Counted from the first letter of the stretch, positions 45,521 through 55,580 are shown. The stretch is 64,000 bases of DNA from Indioceanicola profundi (GCF_003568845.1 NZ_CP030129.1:232137-296136), one strand, 5' to 3'. Notes: generated by a model from the letters alone, not told the origin. Translations and numbers: made by a program.

Positions 45521-45580
45521 GGCCACCTCAGGCGGCGCGCGCCTGCAGCTTGGGGGCTGCGCGCGCCGCCTGAGGTGGCC
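45521..45580. repeat. 22-base perfect inverted repeat upstream of the IS110 recombinase
   Basis: Arms 45521-45542 (GGCCACCTCAGGCGGCGCGC plus GC) and 45559-45580, separated by 16 bases. It lies inside the left noncoding end of the IS1111-type element, 63 bases before the recombinase start. A hairpin this strong could block read-through from outside or serve as a structural recombination element. No known family motif recognised. Confidence 0.7.
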
Positions 45581-45605
45581 GCCTGCCGCTTTCCTGACGT
45601 GCTAC

Positions 45606-46007
45606 GGCACCCACTTCACCGAGCCGACCGGTGACGGTTGGACGCCCAAGGACATCAAGGCCATGCGGGCCGAGAAGATCCCCTTCCGCTGCCACTCCTT
45701 CGAGGCTGCCTGCGCCGATCTCGACGTGGAGCATCGGCTGACCAAGCCTCGCCACCCCTGGACCAACGGTCAGGTCGAGCGCATGAACCGCACCATCAAG
45801 GATGCGACCGTCAAGCGCTACCACTATGAGAGCCATGACGAGCTCCGGCAGCACCTCGCCGACTTCGTCGCAGCCTACAACTTTGGCCGGCGCCTCAAGA
45901 CGCTAAAGGGCCTTACGCCTTACGAGTTCATCTGCAAACAGTGGATTGCCGAGCCAGAACGCTTCATCCTCAACCCGCTCCACCAAATGCCGGGACCAAA
46001 CATCTAG
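45606..46007 (+). pseudogene. IS481 transposase, 3' part
   Basis: Continues the frame from 43944: GTHFTEPTGDGWTPKD...CHSFEAACADLDVEHRLTKPRHPWTNGQVERMNRTIKDATVKRYHYES, carrying the last acidic catalytic residue in the QVERMNRT region. Its stop codon TAG (46005-46007) lies in the CTAG target duplication, outside the element proper. Confidence 0.88.
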
Positions 46008-46102
46008 ATACTCCGGGAATCGCAACGGTCCGCCGACGGCTGCGGGAAGTGGCGCCGGAACTCTGGGTCCGGGCCCGTAATGGCGATAAGATTGCAAATT
46101 AC
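46004..46102 (+). pseudogene. tniA: tniA piece 2 of 4
   Basis: About 33 codons between the IS481 and IS701 elements: DTPGIATVRRRLREVAPELWVRARNGDKIANY. It continues piece 1 in frame across the CTAG duplication and matches the region before the DDE core of TniA proteins. Confidence 0.78.
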
Positions 46103-47528
46103 TACAGTTGCGGATGATAATTGGATGTGATTCCCTTCTTCCGGTTGGCTTCTTGGGAGGGGGCGATGGGTGTGGGGGCATGGTCTGGAGCGCTGCTGGG
46201 CTGGGAGGCGGAACTCGATCGGCTGAGCGCCCATATGGCGCCGGTGTTCCGGCGTTCTGAGCTGCGTGAGACGGCTGCGCTGTTCGTGGCGGGGCTGCTG
46301 TCGGGCGTTGCGCGCAAGACCGGCTGGCTGATGGCGGAACAGGCGGGTCTGTCGCAGCCCTACCGCATGCAGTCCCTGCTCGGGCGCAGCCGCTGGGACG
46401 CGGACGCCCTGCGTGACCGGGTGCGGGATTATGTGGCCGCGGCCCTTGGCGATGTTGACGGCGTGCTGGTGGTTGACGAAACCGGGTTCCTCAAGAAGGG
46501 CCGGCACTCCGTCGGCGTGGCGCGGCAGTACTCCGGCACGGCGGGACGGATCGAAAACTGCCAGGTCGGCGTCTTCTTGGCCTACGCCAGCCGCTACGGG
46601 CAGGCGCTGATCGACCGGCGGCTCTACCTGCCCAAGGAATGGGCCGAGGACTTCGACCTCCGGGCCGCGGCCCAGGTGCCCGAGTCTGTCGCCTTCTCCA
46701 CCAAACCTAAAATCGCCGCGGATCTCATCACGGCCGCCTTGGATTCAGGCTTGCCCTGTGCCTGGGTGCTGGCGGATTCCCTGTATGGTTCCGACTCCTA
46801 CTTGCGCCGTCTCCTGGAGGGCCGCGGCCAGCCCTATGTGCTCGCCGTACGCTCCACCCATGCGCTGCGTTTCGTGGAGGACGGGCAACTTATCCAGACC
46901 GATCCGGAAACCCTGGCAGATGGTCTGCCGCCTGACGCTTGGACTGCCCTGCCGGCAGGCGAGGGCTCCAAGGGCCTGCGCCTCTATGACTGGGCCCGCA
47001 TCCCGCTCGGCTGGGCCCATGGTCCTGAATTCGAGCGCTGGGTTCTGGTCCGGCGCAGCCGCCAGAACCCGTCCGAGCGCGCCTACTACTTTGTCTTCTC
47101 GCCGGCTGGAACCGGCTTGGCCGAACTCGCCGGGGCGGCGGGGCTGCGCTGGACAATCGAGGAATGCTTCCAGCGCGCCAAGGAGGAGCTCGGGCTGGAT
47201 CACTGTGAGGCGCGCTCCTGGCACGGCTGGCACCGCCATATGACCCTCTGCATGGCCGCGGCTGCATTCCTGGCCCGGCTGTCCGCCGAGTTGCGCCGGT
47301 CCACCTGGAACAAAGCGAACGAAAGGAGTCCGCCAAAGTCAGTTGCCGCGTGAGCCTGCGCCCGGCACTCCTTCCATCCGTGCCCGAGATCCGCTACCTG
47401 CTCGCCCGGCTGCTCCTGAAGCCGCGCACCGCCCGAGCATTCATCCTTGCGTGGTCACGCTGGCGACGGCGACATCAGGCTGCTGCCGAGCATGCTCATT
47501 ACCGCAAACGCCACTATCCGCAACTGTA
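46103..47528 (+). mobile_element. IS701-family insertion sequence (copy B)
   Basis: About 1426 bases with inverted ends TACAGTTGCGGAT (left 46103; right end complement 47528). The adjoining four bases are TTAC and GTAC, so a target duplication is not exact, and the rejoined tniA frame is slightly off; the true edges may differ by a few bases. Confidence 0.8.
46166..47353 (+). CDS. IS701-family transposase (copy B)
   Basis: 395 aa from ATG 46166, with GGGAGGGGG upstream. Core motifs VLVVDETGFLKKGRHSVGVARQYSGTAGRIENCQVGVFLAY, WVLADSLYGSDSYLRRLL and WTIEECFQRAKEELGLDHCEARSWHGW. Intact. It differs strongly from the copy A transposase at 25241-26545. Confidence 0.92.
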   Translation: MGVGAWSGALLGWEAELDRLSAHMAPVFRRSELRETAALFVAGLLSGVARKTGWLMAEQAGLSQPYRMQSLLGRSRWDADALRDRVRDYVAAALGDVDGVLVVDETGFLKKGRHSVGVARQYSGTAGRIENCQVGVFLAYASRYGQALIDRRLYLPKEWAEDFDLRAAAQVPESVAFSTKPKIAADLITAALDSGLPCAWVLADSLYGSDSYLRRLLEGRGQPYVLAVRSTHALRFVEDGQLIQTDPETLADGLPPDAWTALPAGEGSKGLRLYDWARIPLGWAHGPEFERWVLVRRSRQNPSERAYYFVFSPAGTGLAELAGAAGLRWTIEECFQRAKEELGLDHCEARSWHGWHRHMTLCMAAAAFLARLSAELRRSTWNKANERSPPKSVAA

Positions 47529-47737
47529 GTACAAATGATCTTTTCCGCCCACACGGAAACCCGATCCAGGCCGACGGTCCTCTGGCCCTGGTTCAAATGG
47601 ATCACATGCGCCTCGACATTGAGGTCGTCGAGGATACCGCCGATCGTGAGCCTATGGGCAAGCCCTGGCTGACGGTTGCCATCGACGTCTACAGCCGGGC
47701 CGTGCTGGGTTTTTATCTCTCGATCCTCGATCCGAAC
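47529..47737 (+). pseudogene. tniA: tniA piece 3 of 4 (start of DDE core)
   Basis: Reads RPHGNPIQADGPLALVQMDHMRLDIEVVEDTADREPMGKPWLTVAIDVYSRAVLGFYLSILDPN. The first catalytic Asp is in VQMDHMRLD and the second strand in TVAIDVYSR, typical of TniA/TnsB integrase cores. It ends at GAAC, duplicated on the far side of the IS3 element, after which the frame goes on with CASTGFCLARS. Confidence 0.85.
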
Positions 47738-47787
47738 TGAACCGCTCCGGGTTTGCCGGAGGCTCCAACTCTTGAGAGGATGGAGCG

Positions 47788-49019
<1,232 letters not shown>

Positions 49020-49058
49020 CTCAAATAAATCGGCCTCCGGGAAACCCGGCGCGGTTCA

Positions 49059-50073
49059 GAACTGCGCCAGCACAGGCTTCTGTCTCGCCCGCAGCCTGCT
49101 GCCGAAGGATCGCTGGTTGGCTCTGATTGGCGTCAAGGCCGACTGGCCCTTTCACGGGGTGATGCGGATTCTGCACACGGACAATGGAGCGGATTTCCAT
49201 TCCAAGACGCTGGAGCGGGCCTGCAGTTTGCTCGGCATCGAGCAGCATTTCCGCAAGCCGGGAGCGCCCCAACATGGCGCCCATATTGAACGCCTGCTGG
49301 GAACGTTTGCGCAGGAAATTCACACCCTGCCGGGCACCACGTTCCGATCGCCCCAGGCACGTGGGGATTACGACAGTGCGGCAATGGCCACCTACACCAT
49401 TCCCGAACTGGAGACCTACATCGCGATCTACATTGCCAAGATCTACCACCACGCCCGGCACTCCGAAATCGGTCTCCCACCTTACAGCATGTACCTGCAA
49501 GCCGAGCCCTGGCGGTCTCCGGTTCCGCTCCCCGACGAGCGGACGATGCGGATATCCCTGCTTCCGTTCAAGCGGATCAAAACCGTACAGGAGTACGGGA
49601 TCCAGCTATTCAATCAGCGCTTCTATGCCCATGTGCTCCGCCGCTGGATCGGGGTCCGCCCGCCGGATGGTTTCGTGGTCTGCCATGACCCTCGCGATCT
49701 GAACCAAGTCTACTTCCATGATCCCGAGTTGGGGCAGTATTTCGACATTCCCCGACGCAACCTGCGGCAGGCTGCGCCATCGCTCAAGATCGTCCAGGGA
49801 ACGGCCAGGAAGATTAGACCCAAGGGTTCACGCATTGATCCTGGGCGTCTGTCCGAGGCGCTGAACGAACTCGATGCGCTTACCGCCCAATCACAGGCCA
49901 AGACACGCCGGGCGCGTCGTGCCCGCGCCTCAACACATAAGCCGGCGGACACCGTCATTCCTGCCGCCCGCGCACCCCTTCCAAAATCCAGGCCGGTCAT
50001 TGATCTCGTGCCGGCTGATGACGAGGGACCGTTAGCCCCGTTCCCGACGGAACTCTGGATTCCCAGGAGCTGA
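49059..50073 (+). pseudogene. tniA: tniA piece 4 of 4 (3' end)
   Basis: About 337 codons with the remaining catalytic residues: MRILHTDNGADFHSKTLERACSLLGIEQHFRKPGAPQHGAHIERLLGTF (Asp and Glu of the DDE triad), then the Mu-C-like beta-barrel (GIQLFNQRFYAHVLRRWIG...VCHDPRDLNQVYFHD) and a basic tail ending PTELWIPRS. tniB follows 7 bases later. An internal start at 49162 or so could in principle make a truncated protein, but not an active transposase. Confidence 0.85.
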
Positions 50074-50080
50074 GTCCACC

Positions 50081-51007
50081 ATGCCGAGCGCGGCGGTCCG
50101 TTCCCACCTCAACCCGGACGTTGCCACATGGCTGGACCTTTCCGATCGGGACCGCATTCTTCGCCTGCATGCCGCCCAGACGGAATGGTTCATCGCTTAT
50201 CCTAAGGCTGTCGAGGCATTACGCCGGATCGACACCATCATTGCCACGCCACCATCGAACCGGCCACGGAACCTGCTGATCTTTGGGGAGCCGAGTATCG
50301 GCAAAACCCAGATCATCAAGGCCGCCCTGCGCGCCCATCCGCCCACGCATGATGGACAAAGCCGCTGGCCCATCCTCTTTATCGATGCGCCTCCGGTGCC
50401 GACTGAAGCCTCTCTCTATGACGAGATCCTGAGCGTCCTGAATGTCCCGTTCCGCCATACGGCCCGTACGGGGGACAAGAAGAACCAGGTTTTCTCGGTG
50501 CTAGCAGAGCTGAAGGTGCGGATCATCATCATTGATGAGCTGCACAATATGCTCACCCATCGCCCCGCCCGGCAGCGTGACTTCTTGACCGTGCTCAAGC
50601 ACATGGGCAACCGCCTCGGCATTTCGTTCATTGCGGCCGGCACGCCGGATGCTGTCGTTGCCCTACAGTCGGACAGGCAGATGAGCTCGCGGTTCTTCTT
50701 TTTGCCTTTGCCGGTCTGGCGCTTCGGGCGCGAGTTCCGCCAGCTCCTGGCCGGGTTCGAATTGCTGCTGCCGCTGAAACAGCCATCCCTTCTCTCCGAA
50801 GCGGGGCTTGCTGCCCGGCTGCACGAACTTTCAGAAGGTCGCCTTGGGGAACTGGCAATCCTGCTGGTGGAGGCCACGACGATGGCAATTGAGGAGGGGG
50901 GCGAGATCATTGATCACGACCTCCTCCGGCGACTTGATTGGGTAGCTCCTTCCGTGCGCCTGCTGGAGGCGGAGCGCCAGCTGGGAAGCCCCCTCGGGGT
51001 CCTTTGA
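50081..51007 (+). CDS. tniB: TniB transposition ATPase
   Basis: 308 aa AAA+ protein. Walker A LLIFGEPSIGKTQIIKAAL, Walker B RIIIIDELHNML, sensor GISFIAAGTPDAVVALQSDRQMSSRF. TniB/TnsC proteins bind DNA, choose target regions with TniQ and activate TniA. Frame intact, 7 bases behind tniA, but with a broken tniA the module cannot transpose alone. Confidence 0.9.
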   Translation: MPSAAVRSHLNPDVATWLDLSDRDRILRLHAAQTEWFIAYPKAVEALRRIDTIIATPPSNRPRNLLIFGEPSIGKTQIIKAALRAHPPTHDGQSRWPILFIDAPPVPTEASLYDEILSVLNVPFRHTARTGDKKNQVFSVLAELKVRIIIIDELHNMLTHRPARQRDFLTVLKHMGNRLGISFIAAGTPDAVVALQSDRQMSSRFFFLPLPVWRFGREFRQLLAGFELLLPLKQPSLLSEAGLAARLHELSEGRLGELAILLVEATTMAIEEGGEIIDHDLLRRLDWVAPSVRLLEAERQLGSPLGVL

Positions 51008-51025
51008 AAAAAAGTCTTCCGTCAC

Positions 51026-51143
51026 CTGACATCAAGTCTGATCGGAATTCGTCAGCTGACACCATGTGTGATTCTTGCTGACATCATGTATGGGCAGAAA
51101 ACAGCAGTTTTCCGGCTATCCCCTGACATCATGTATGATTCTT
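51026..51143. repeat. Four direct repeats at the right end of the tni module
   Basis: Copies of a CTGACAYCATGTRTGATTC-like motif start at 51026 (CTGACATCAAGTCTGAT), 51056 (CTGACACCATGTGTGATTC), 51078 (CTGACATCATGTATGGG) and 51123 (CTGACATCATGTATGATTC). Direct repeats of about 20 bases just beyond tniB are what TniA/TnsB binding sites at a transposon end look like. I did not find the same repeats at the tniQ side. Confidence 0.65.
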
Positions 51144-51180
51144 CACAAACAGTGTGAACGCTTGTCGCTGTGCAGCGGTT

Positions 51181-51274
51181 CTGTAGAAAAGCGGGAATCC
51201 GGGGCTTTCCGGGGCGCAGTGCCCCCCGTTTTGGTCCCCTGATCTGTAGAAAAGTGCCCCGTTCAGTAGAAAAG
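51181..51274. repeat. Three CWGTAGAAAAG repeats before the serine recombinase
   Basis: CTGTAGAAAAG at 51181-51191 and 51244-51254, CAGTAGAAAAG at 51264-51274; between the first two is a hairpin (GGGGC...GCCCC, 51211-51225). They could be accessory sites for the recombinase encoded downstream or further transposon-end sites. From here to 51632 (about 358 bases) no confident gene is present; frames on both strands have poor starts. Confidence 0.5.
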
Positions 51275-51632
51275 TTCGTTTGAGCTGCCTTGCTGTCGGC
51301 AGGGAGCTGCTGCCAAAAGTCCGGTGAGGAAAGCCAACAGACATGCGTCAAGCCATTGGCCGTGCGCGTGTTTCACTCTTCTGGTTTCAGCACAGCATGG
51401 GCCGTCGCCTGTCGCATGCAGCCCGTTGGAGCTGGCGTTTCGTGGCTTTTCCCGTTCTCTCTCTGCCTGGGATTTCGCCGATCTTCGGCACCGGTCGGCT
51501 CGGGCTGAGCACGGTCCGGATCCGCCGGTCCGGGGCATGCATCCATGTTCATCCGGGTGGATAAGCCTGACTGATATTCTGTACAAGAGGGCCGGGAGGA
51601 CGCCTCGCCGTCCGAAAACCACAGGATCGCCC

Positions 51633-52544
51633 ATGGCCCTCATCGCCTACGCCCGCGTCTCGACCGAAGACCAGTCCACAGGTTCGCAGCTGCTCGCCCT
51701 CAAGCAGGCCGGGTGCTCCCGGATCTTCGAGGAGCATGCCTCGGGCGGCGACCGCGACCGGCCCGTGCTGGCCAAGGTCCTGGCCAGCCTGAAGAAGGGC
51801 GATACGCTGGTGGTGGCCCGCATCGACCGGCTGGCACGCTCGCTGTTTCACCTGCTGGAGGTGATTGACGGGCTGGAGCAGCGCGGTATCGCCTTCAAGT
51901 CACTGGGCGACCCGATCGACACCACCAGCCCGCAAGGGCGTTTTGCCCTGCAGGTCCTGGGTGCTGCGGCCGAGTTGGAGCGGGCCCTGATCCGGGAGCG
52001 CTCCATCGCCGGGCTCAAAGCGGCCGTGGCTAGGGGAAAGGCGCCCGGCAATCCGGGACTGCGCCGACGCGACCCCGCAGCATTGGAAAAGGTGCGGCAG
52101 GGGAGGGCGGTGGCCCGTGACGACCTCGTCATCGCCCACGCACAGGATTTCCTGCCAATGGTGGAGGCGCTTCGGCCGGCCGCCGCCTGGGATCAGGTGG
52201 TGCGCGCCTTGAATGCTTCGGGCCAGATCCGGCCGTGGGATCGCAAGCCGTGGACGCCCAATAGCCTGATCCGGGCTGTGCGCCGGCTGGCGGCGGCGGG
52301 TCTGGTCCGCCAGGACGTGCTCGCTGCGGCGCCCAAGCGTGTTGACAGTGACGACCTGGTGCTCATGGTGGCCGGCTTGGCGCGCTTGGACCCCGGCCTC
52401 ACGCTGGACGGCATCGCGCGCCGGCTCCAGAGCATGGGGCAGCGCACGCCGCGCGGCGGTTTGCGCTGGAGCCGCTCATCGGTTAAGAACCTGCTGGACC
52501 GCGCTAAGGAGCAGGGGCTGGTGCGAGAGGCGGAGCCTGCATGA
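51633..52544 (+). CDS. tniR: Serine recombinase/resolvase of the tni module
   Basis: 303 aa from ATG 51633. Catalytic domain [28 protein letters not shown] with the nucleophilic Ser in ARVST and the Arg pair in VVARIDRLARSLFHLLEVI; then long helix E (FALQVLGAAAELERALIRERSIAGLKAA). The C-terminal part is larger than a plain resolvase (about 120 extra residues with two HTH-like segments, e.g. WDQVVRALNASGQ and LTLDGIARRLQSMG...RWSRSSVKNLL). In Tn402-type elements the analogous TniR resolves cointegrates. A res site should lie just upstream (about 51560-51632). Confidence 0.82.
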   Translation: MALIAYARVSTEDQSTGSQLLALKQAGCSRIFEEHASGGDRDRPVLAKVLASLKKGDTLVVARIDRLARSLFHLLEVIDGLEQRGIAFKSLGDPIDTTSPQGRFALQVLGAAAELERALIRERSIAGLKAAVARGKAPGNPGLRRRDPAALEKVRQGRAVARDDLVIAHAQDFLPMVEALRPAAAWDQVVRALNASGQIRPWDRKPWTPNSLIRAVRRLAAAGLVRQDVLAAAPKRVDSDDLVLMVAGLARLDPGLTLDGIARRLQSMGQRTPRGGLRWSRSSVKNLLDRAKEQGLVREAEPA

Positions 52545-52891
52545 GGGGTGGTCCGCCGCCTCTGCGATGGAGCGGTGACACTCCTGTTGTGGAGGTTACC
52601 AAGTCGACCGGACCCAGCACAGGCCTTCTCCGGTGCAGTTCACACGGGCGCTGCCACATTCTCCTTGTAGGCGGCTGCTGGCCAGGCTCTGCCAAGCCGT
52701 CCACATGTGGTGCTTGTCGGCGGTGGACGAAGAGCGAGGCTGGTCCGAGTCACGGCCGGGGGCCTTGGAGCGGCGGACCCCGACCTGATTGCCGACAGCC
52801 AGGGACCGCTCGCCGTCAGCTTGACGCCGCACAATTCTGGCCACCGCGGCCACGGCGCAGCTGTACAATTTGATGTGCCAGACTTGGCACA
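52545..52891. other. 347-base gap after the recombinase with a palindrome
   Basis: No convincing gene; translations on both strands are Arg/Ser-rich without start signals. Near its right end is a perfect inverted repeat ATGTGCCA-GACT-TGGCACAT (52873-52892), just behind the stop of the ribbon-helix-helix gene. It could be a transcription-factor site or part of a terminator, though no T-run follows. Confidence 0.5.
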
Positions 52892-53317
52892 TTACCGGAA
52901 GCGTGTTGGCAACAAGTGTAAACGCCCGGATCGTGTGTCGCCGCTAGGAAATTCGCCTCCCTCAACCCTCTCATTTGGCTGAGCACTAGCCTTGCCCCCC
53001 TGATCAGCTCTAGGCGAGGGCCTCGGATGAGGATGAGAGCTCCTCTTAAAAGCGCCAGATGACGATTCTAAATAGACACAGCAAGCGACCCTGAGAATAG
53101 AGGCAAAATTCTTTACCTCTCCACACTCTGATATAGCTTCATCATAGAGACTGATGACCAGCTGATTAAGACTCATCTGCTCTCGTTGGGCAATCTCGTC
53201 GAGCATCTTCCAGAAAATTTGTTCCAGGCGAACGCTGGTTACCATGCCCCTAAATCTGACGGATCGGGGTCGTGGGCGGTAGTAAGCGCGATGACCGTTT
53301 TTATAAACCTGACACAT
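52892..53317 (-). CDS. Ribbon-helix-helix DNA-binding protein
   Basis: Up to 141 aa. Residues 1-80 hold an RHH domain (MVTSVRLEQIFWKMLDEIAQREQMSLNQLVISLYDEAIS) with an FASILRVACCVYLE tail, as in proteobacterial RHH_4 proteins. The last 60 residues (HPHPRPSPRADQGGKA...) look like translation through noncoding repeat DNA, so the gene may have lost its normal stop. ATG at 53317 overlaps the end of the upstream sigma-54-type regulator by 17 bases. Target unknown. Confidence 0.7.
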   Translation of the reverse strand: MCQVYKNGHRAYYRPRPRSVRFRGMVTSVRLEQIFWKMLDEIAQREQMSLNQLVISLYDEAISECGEVKNFASILRVACCVYLESSSGAFKRSSHPHPRPSPRADQGGKASAQPNERVEGGEFPSGDTRSGRLHLLPTRFR

Positions 53318-55388
53318 GGCGCCCCGCTGATGATTTGGTCAGAGGTGCCGAGCGCGATGTCGGGACATCAGACGAGCCGAGACGGCTGATGCCGTACAAG
53401 GTTAGCTTCCTGTAGAGCGTGCTGCGTGAAATACCAAGTACCTGCGCAGCATCGGATAAGTTGCCGCTGCATGACCGGATAACATCTTCAATGATCCGGC
53501 GTTCAGCAGTCTCTAGCGATCCACTTACAGGTTCCTGTAGGCACTGTGCACAGTTTCGAATCTCATCTGGCAGACAGTCTAGATCCGCACAGCCATCACT
53601 GGATAGCAGAATGGCTCGCTCCACGAGATTTCGTAGTTCACGCACGTTCCCAGGCCAATTATAAGCGCGCAACGCATCCATTGTCGCTGGCGCGAAGCGC
53701 ACCGGGCTTCGTCCGTGCCGTTCCGCGATGTCCCGATTAAAATGATCTATCAAGACATCCAGATCGCCATTGCGTTCGCGCAGGGCGGGGACGCGGATAC
53801 TTGTCACGCTCAGTCGGTGGTAGAGGTCCAGTCGGAATCGGCCAGCCTCCACTTCTGCCCGCAGATTGCGATTGGTCATGGCCAGCAGGCGGACAGAAAC
53901 CCGCCGGGGCACATTATCACCGACCCGATAGATGATTCCCTCCTCAAGAACGCGCAGCAAGTAAGGCTGGAGGTCGAGTTGCAGCTCTCCGATCTCGTCC
54001 AAGCACAAAGTGCCGCCATGCGCTTGCTCAAACCGGCCGATGCGGCCCTCGTTGCTTGCGCCAGTGAATGCGCCCCGCACATATCCAAATAACTCGCTGG
54101 CGAGCATCTCCCTCGATACAGCGCCGCAATTGAAGGCTACGAAAGGGCCATTGGCAGTACAGCTGTTCCCGTGGATCGCTCGCGCGAAGAGCTCCTTTCC
54201 AACGCCCGTCTCACCTTCGATCAGGACAGGCACGTTCAGAGGTGCTAGACGGCGGGCTTGGGACGTCGCAGTTTGGATTGCTGGGCTGCTGCCAACAATA
54301 CAGTTGAACTGGGACCGACCGGAATCCTTCTCATCGGTCAATGCTCGTGCCCGGACGGACACCTGGGGAGAGGAACGCAAGCTGCCGGGAATGACCAGCA
54401 ACGTCCCCCGCTCGATCCCGTCGAGCGTCAGCGGTATTCTCCAGTCCGCCGGCACCTCGGGCAACGTCCGCCCGTTTCCATCTACATTGACCGCATTGCC
54501 AGGAGTTCCCAAATTGAGGATGCGGGTTCCACGGCTCAATGAGTCAGCTTCCGCGCCTAATTTTTTTTCCAGCAGGTGCTTGGCCTTGTGACTTACATAG
54601 ATCACGCGCCCCTTCGCGTCCAAGGCGACCAAGCCGTCGTGGGCGTATTTCTGTCCGTACTCCAGGCAGCTTTCCATTAACCGCGTGCGTTCCTCCTCGG
54701 CCTGACAGGCCATCACCCATTCGATCCTGCGCGCGGCCATCACAGCCATCGCCAACAGCTGAGTGTCATAGATCTGCTTCAGGGTTGAAATGTCCAGCAA
54801 TCCCGCGATGCTGCCATCCACCGGGTCGTGTATAGGGACGCCTGCGCAGTTCCAGCGCTTTATGCTTTGACAATAATGTTCTGTCGTTCGGATCAGCACA
54901 GGTTTGTCGAGTACGAGCGCCGTGCCGATCCCGTTTGTGCCGGTGGAACTCTCGTGCCAGTGGCCACCGTTCCAGAGTGAGATGTCTCGGCCAGCATGTG
55001 TGGTCCGCTGGTCTCCTGCCGCCTCAAGGATCACGCCATCGATATCGGCAATCAACATCAGCGAGCCTGTCCCCGCCAGCATGTTGGCTGCTTCCGCCAA
55101 GGTCGTCGCGGATGCTTGGAGCAGGTCACGGTTCCTCTGGCGCAGCAGTGCTGTCCGCTCCGCATCCAATTGCGGTGCTGCGGTGGTACAAACATCGACG
55201 GCTGAGCTGCGGCATCGATCCCATGAATTGGCGACGACATCCCGTACCGTCCCCTTGTCACACTGAATGCCAGAAACAAAATCCTCCCACGCCCGCATCG
55301 TGTTAGCTTCCACATCCGAAAGCTTACGGGCCAACGCCTCGGGCAGTTTCCGAGATTGGGAGAGCTTAGCCTCGTTTGTTCTTTTCAA
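53301..55388 (-). CDS. AcoR-like sigma-54-dependent activator of the monooxygenase cluster
   Basis: 695 aa bacterial enhancer-binding protein. Order: N-terminal helical/GAF sensor (about 50-220, VANSWDRCRSS...SLMLIADIDGVILEAAGD...WHESSTGTNGIGTAL), PAS-like segment (about 245-310), AAA+ core with Walker A GETGVGKE (about 392), the sigma-54 contact loop GAFTGA (about 438), Walker B GGTLCLDEIGEL, and a C-terminal Fis-type HTH (SDAAQVLGISRSTLYRKLTLYGI). AcoR/MimR-type proteins respond to ketones or alcohols. Downstream of the cluster and in the same direction; probably activates the mim promoter left of alpha. Confidence 0.9.
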   Translation of the reverse strand: MKRTNEAKLSQSRKLPEALARKLSDVEANTMRAWEDFVSGIQCDKGTVRDVVANSWDRCRSSAVDVCTTAAPQLDAERTALLRQRNRDLLQASATTLAEAANMLAGTGSLMLIADIDGVILEAAGDQRTTHAGRDISLWNGGHWHESSTGTNGIGTALVLDKPVLIRTTEHYCQSIKRWNCAGVPIHDPVDGSIAGLLDISTLKQIYDTQLLAMAVMAARRIEWVMACQAEEERTRLMESCLEYGQKYAHDGLVALDAKGRVIYVSHKAKHLLEKKLGAEADSLSRGTRILNLGTPGNAVNVDGNGRTLPEVPADWRIPLTLDGIERGTLLVIPGSLRSSPQVSVRARALTDEKDSGRSQFNCIVGSSPAIQTATSQARRLAPLNVPVLIEGETGVGKELFARAIHGNSCTANGPFVAFNCGAVSREMLASELFGYVRGAFTGASNEGRIGRFEQAHGGTLCLDEIGELQLDLQPYLLRVLEEGIIYRVGDNVPRRVSVRLLAMTNRNLRAEVEAGRFRLDLYHRLSVTSIRVPALRERNGDLDVLIDHFNRDIAERHGRSPVRFAPATMDALRAYNWPGNVRELRNLVERAILLSSDGCADLDCLPDEIRNCAQCLQEPVSGSLETAERRIIEDVIRSCSGNLSDAAQVLGISRSTLYRKLTLYGISRLGSSDVPTSRSAPLTKSSAGRHVSGL

Positions 55389-55580
55389 CGTGTCCTCCCG
55401 TTATCCCGATTCAAGAATAGCTACCGTCCGGCTTTAATCCGGCTAGGGGATGTCGTTGCATCCAGCGGCGCCTTTGTAATCGGTGTAGCTTTGTTCCTTT
55501 GCCGTGCCTCCACTATGGCTGTTCCAAACTGCGGCGCTTCGAAGCATAACTGATCTGGAATGGGACGTGGTAGTAGCCGG

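Larger units (their letters stand above)
43945..45605 (-). mobile_element. IS110-family element of IS1111 type
   Basis: 1661 bases, deduced exactly from the split IS481 reading frame (GACAAC | insert | GGCACC). No terminal repeats or target duplication, as expected for this family, but subterminal inverted repeats GTCAGGA lie 7 bases in from each deduced end (43952-43958; 45592-45598). The noncoding part downstream of the recombinase (43945-44186) is longer than the upstream one, an IS1111-type layout. Confidence 0.82.
43297..46003 (+). mobile_element. IS481-family insertion sequence, itself split by an IS110-type element
   Basis: Terminal inverted repeats ATGTTTGGTCCCGG at both ends (left 43297; right end complement 46003). 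Flanked by the 4-base duplication CTAG (43293-43296 and 46004-46007). Without the internal IS110-type insertion (43945-45605) the element would be about 1046 bases, normal for IS481. It interrupts tniA. Confidence 0.88.

Noticed and set aside
45519..46007. Independent 162-aa transposase with its own start
   Set aside because: The first 29 codons translate the IS110 left-end hairpin; the rest joins exactly to the IS481 transposase at 43944.
47447..47740. Separate small protein of 97 aa
   Set aside because: Its first part translates the right end of the IS701 element and its last part is tniA piece 3, ending in the IS3 left repeat.
49162..50073. Stand-alone transposase gene starting inside the last tniA piece
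   Set aside because: It lacks the first catalytic Asp and the DNA-binding region, which are found in frame at 47529-47737 and 42855-43296; it is the 3' piece of tniA.
52596..52892. 98-aa minus-strand protein behind the RHH gene
   Set aside because: Starts in the palindrome, no ribosome site and low-complexity translation.
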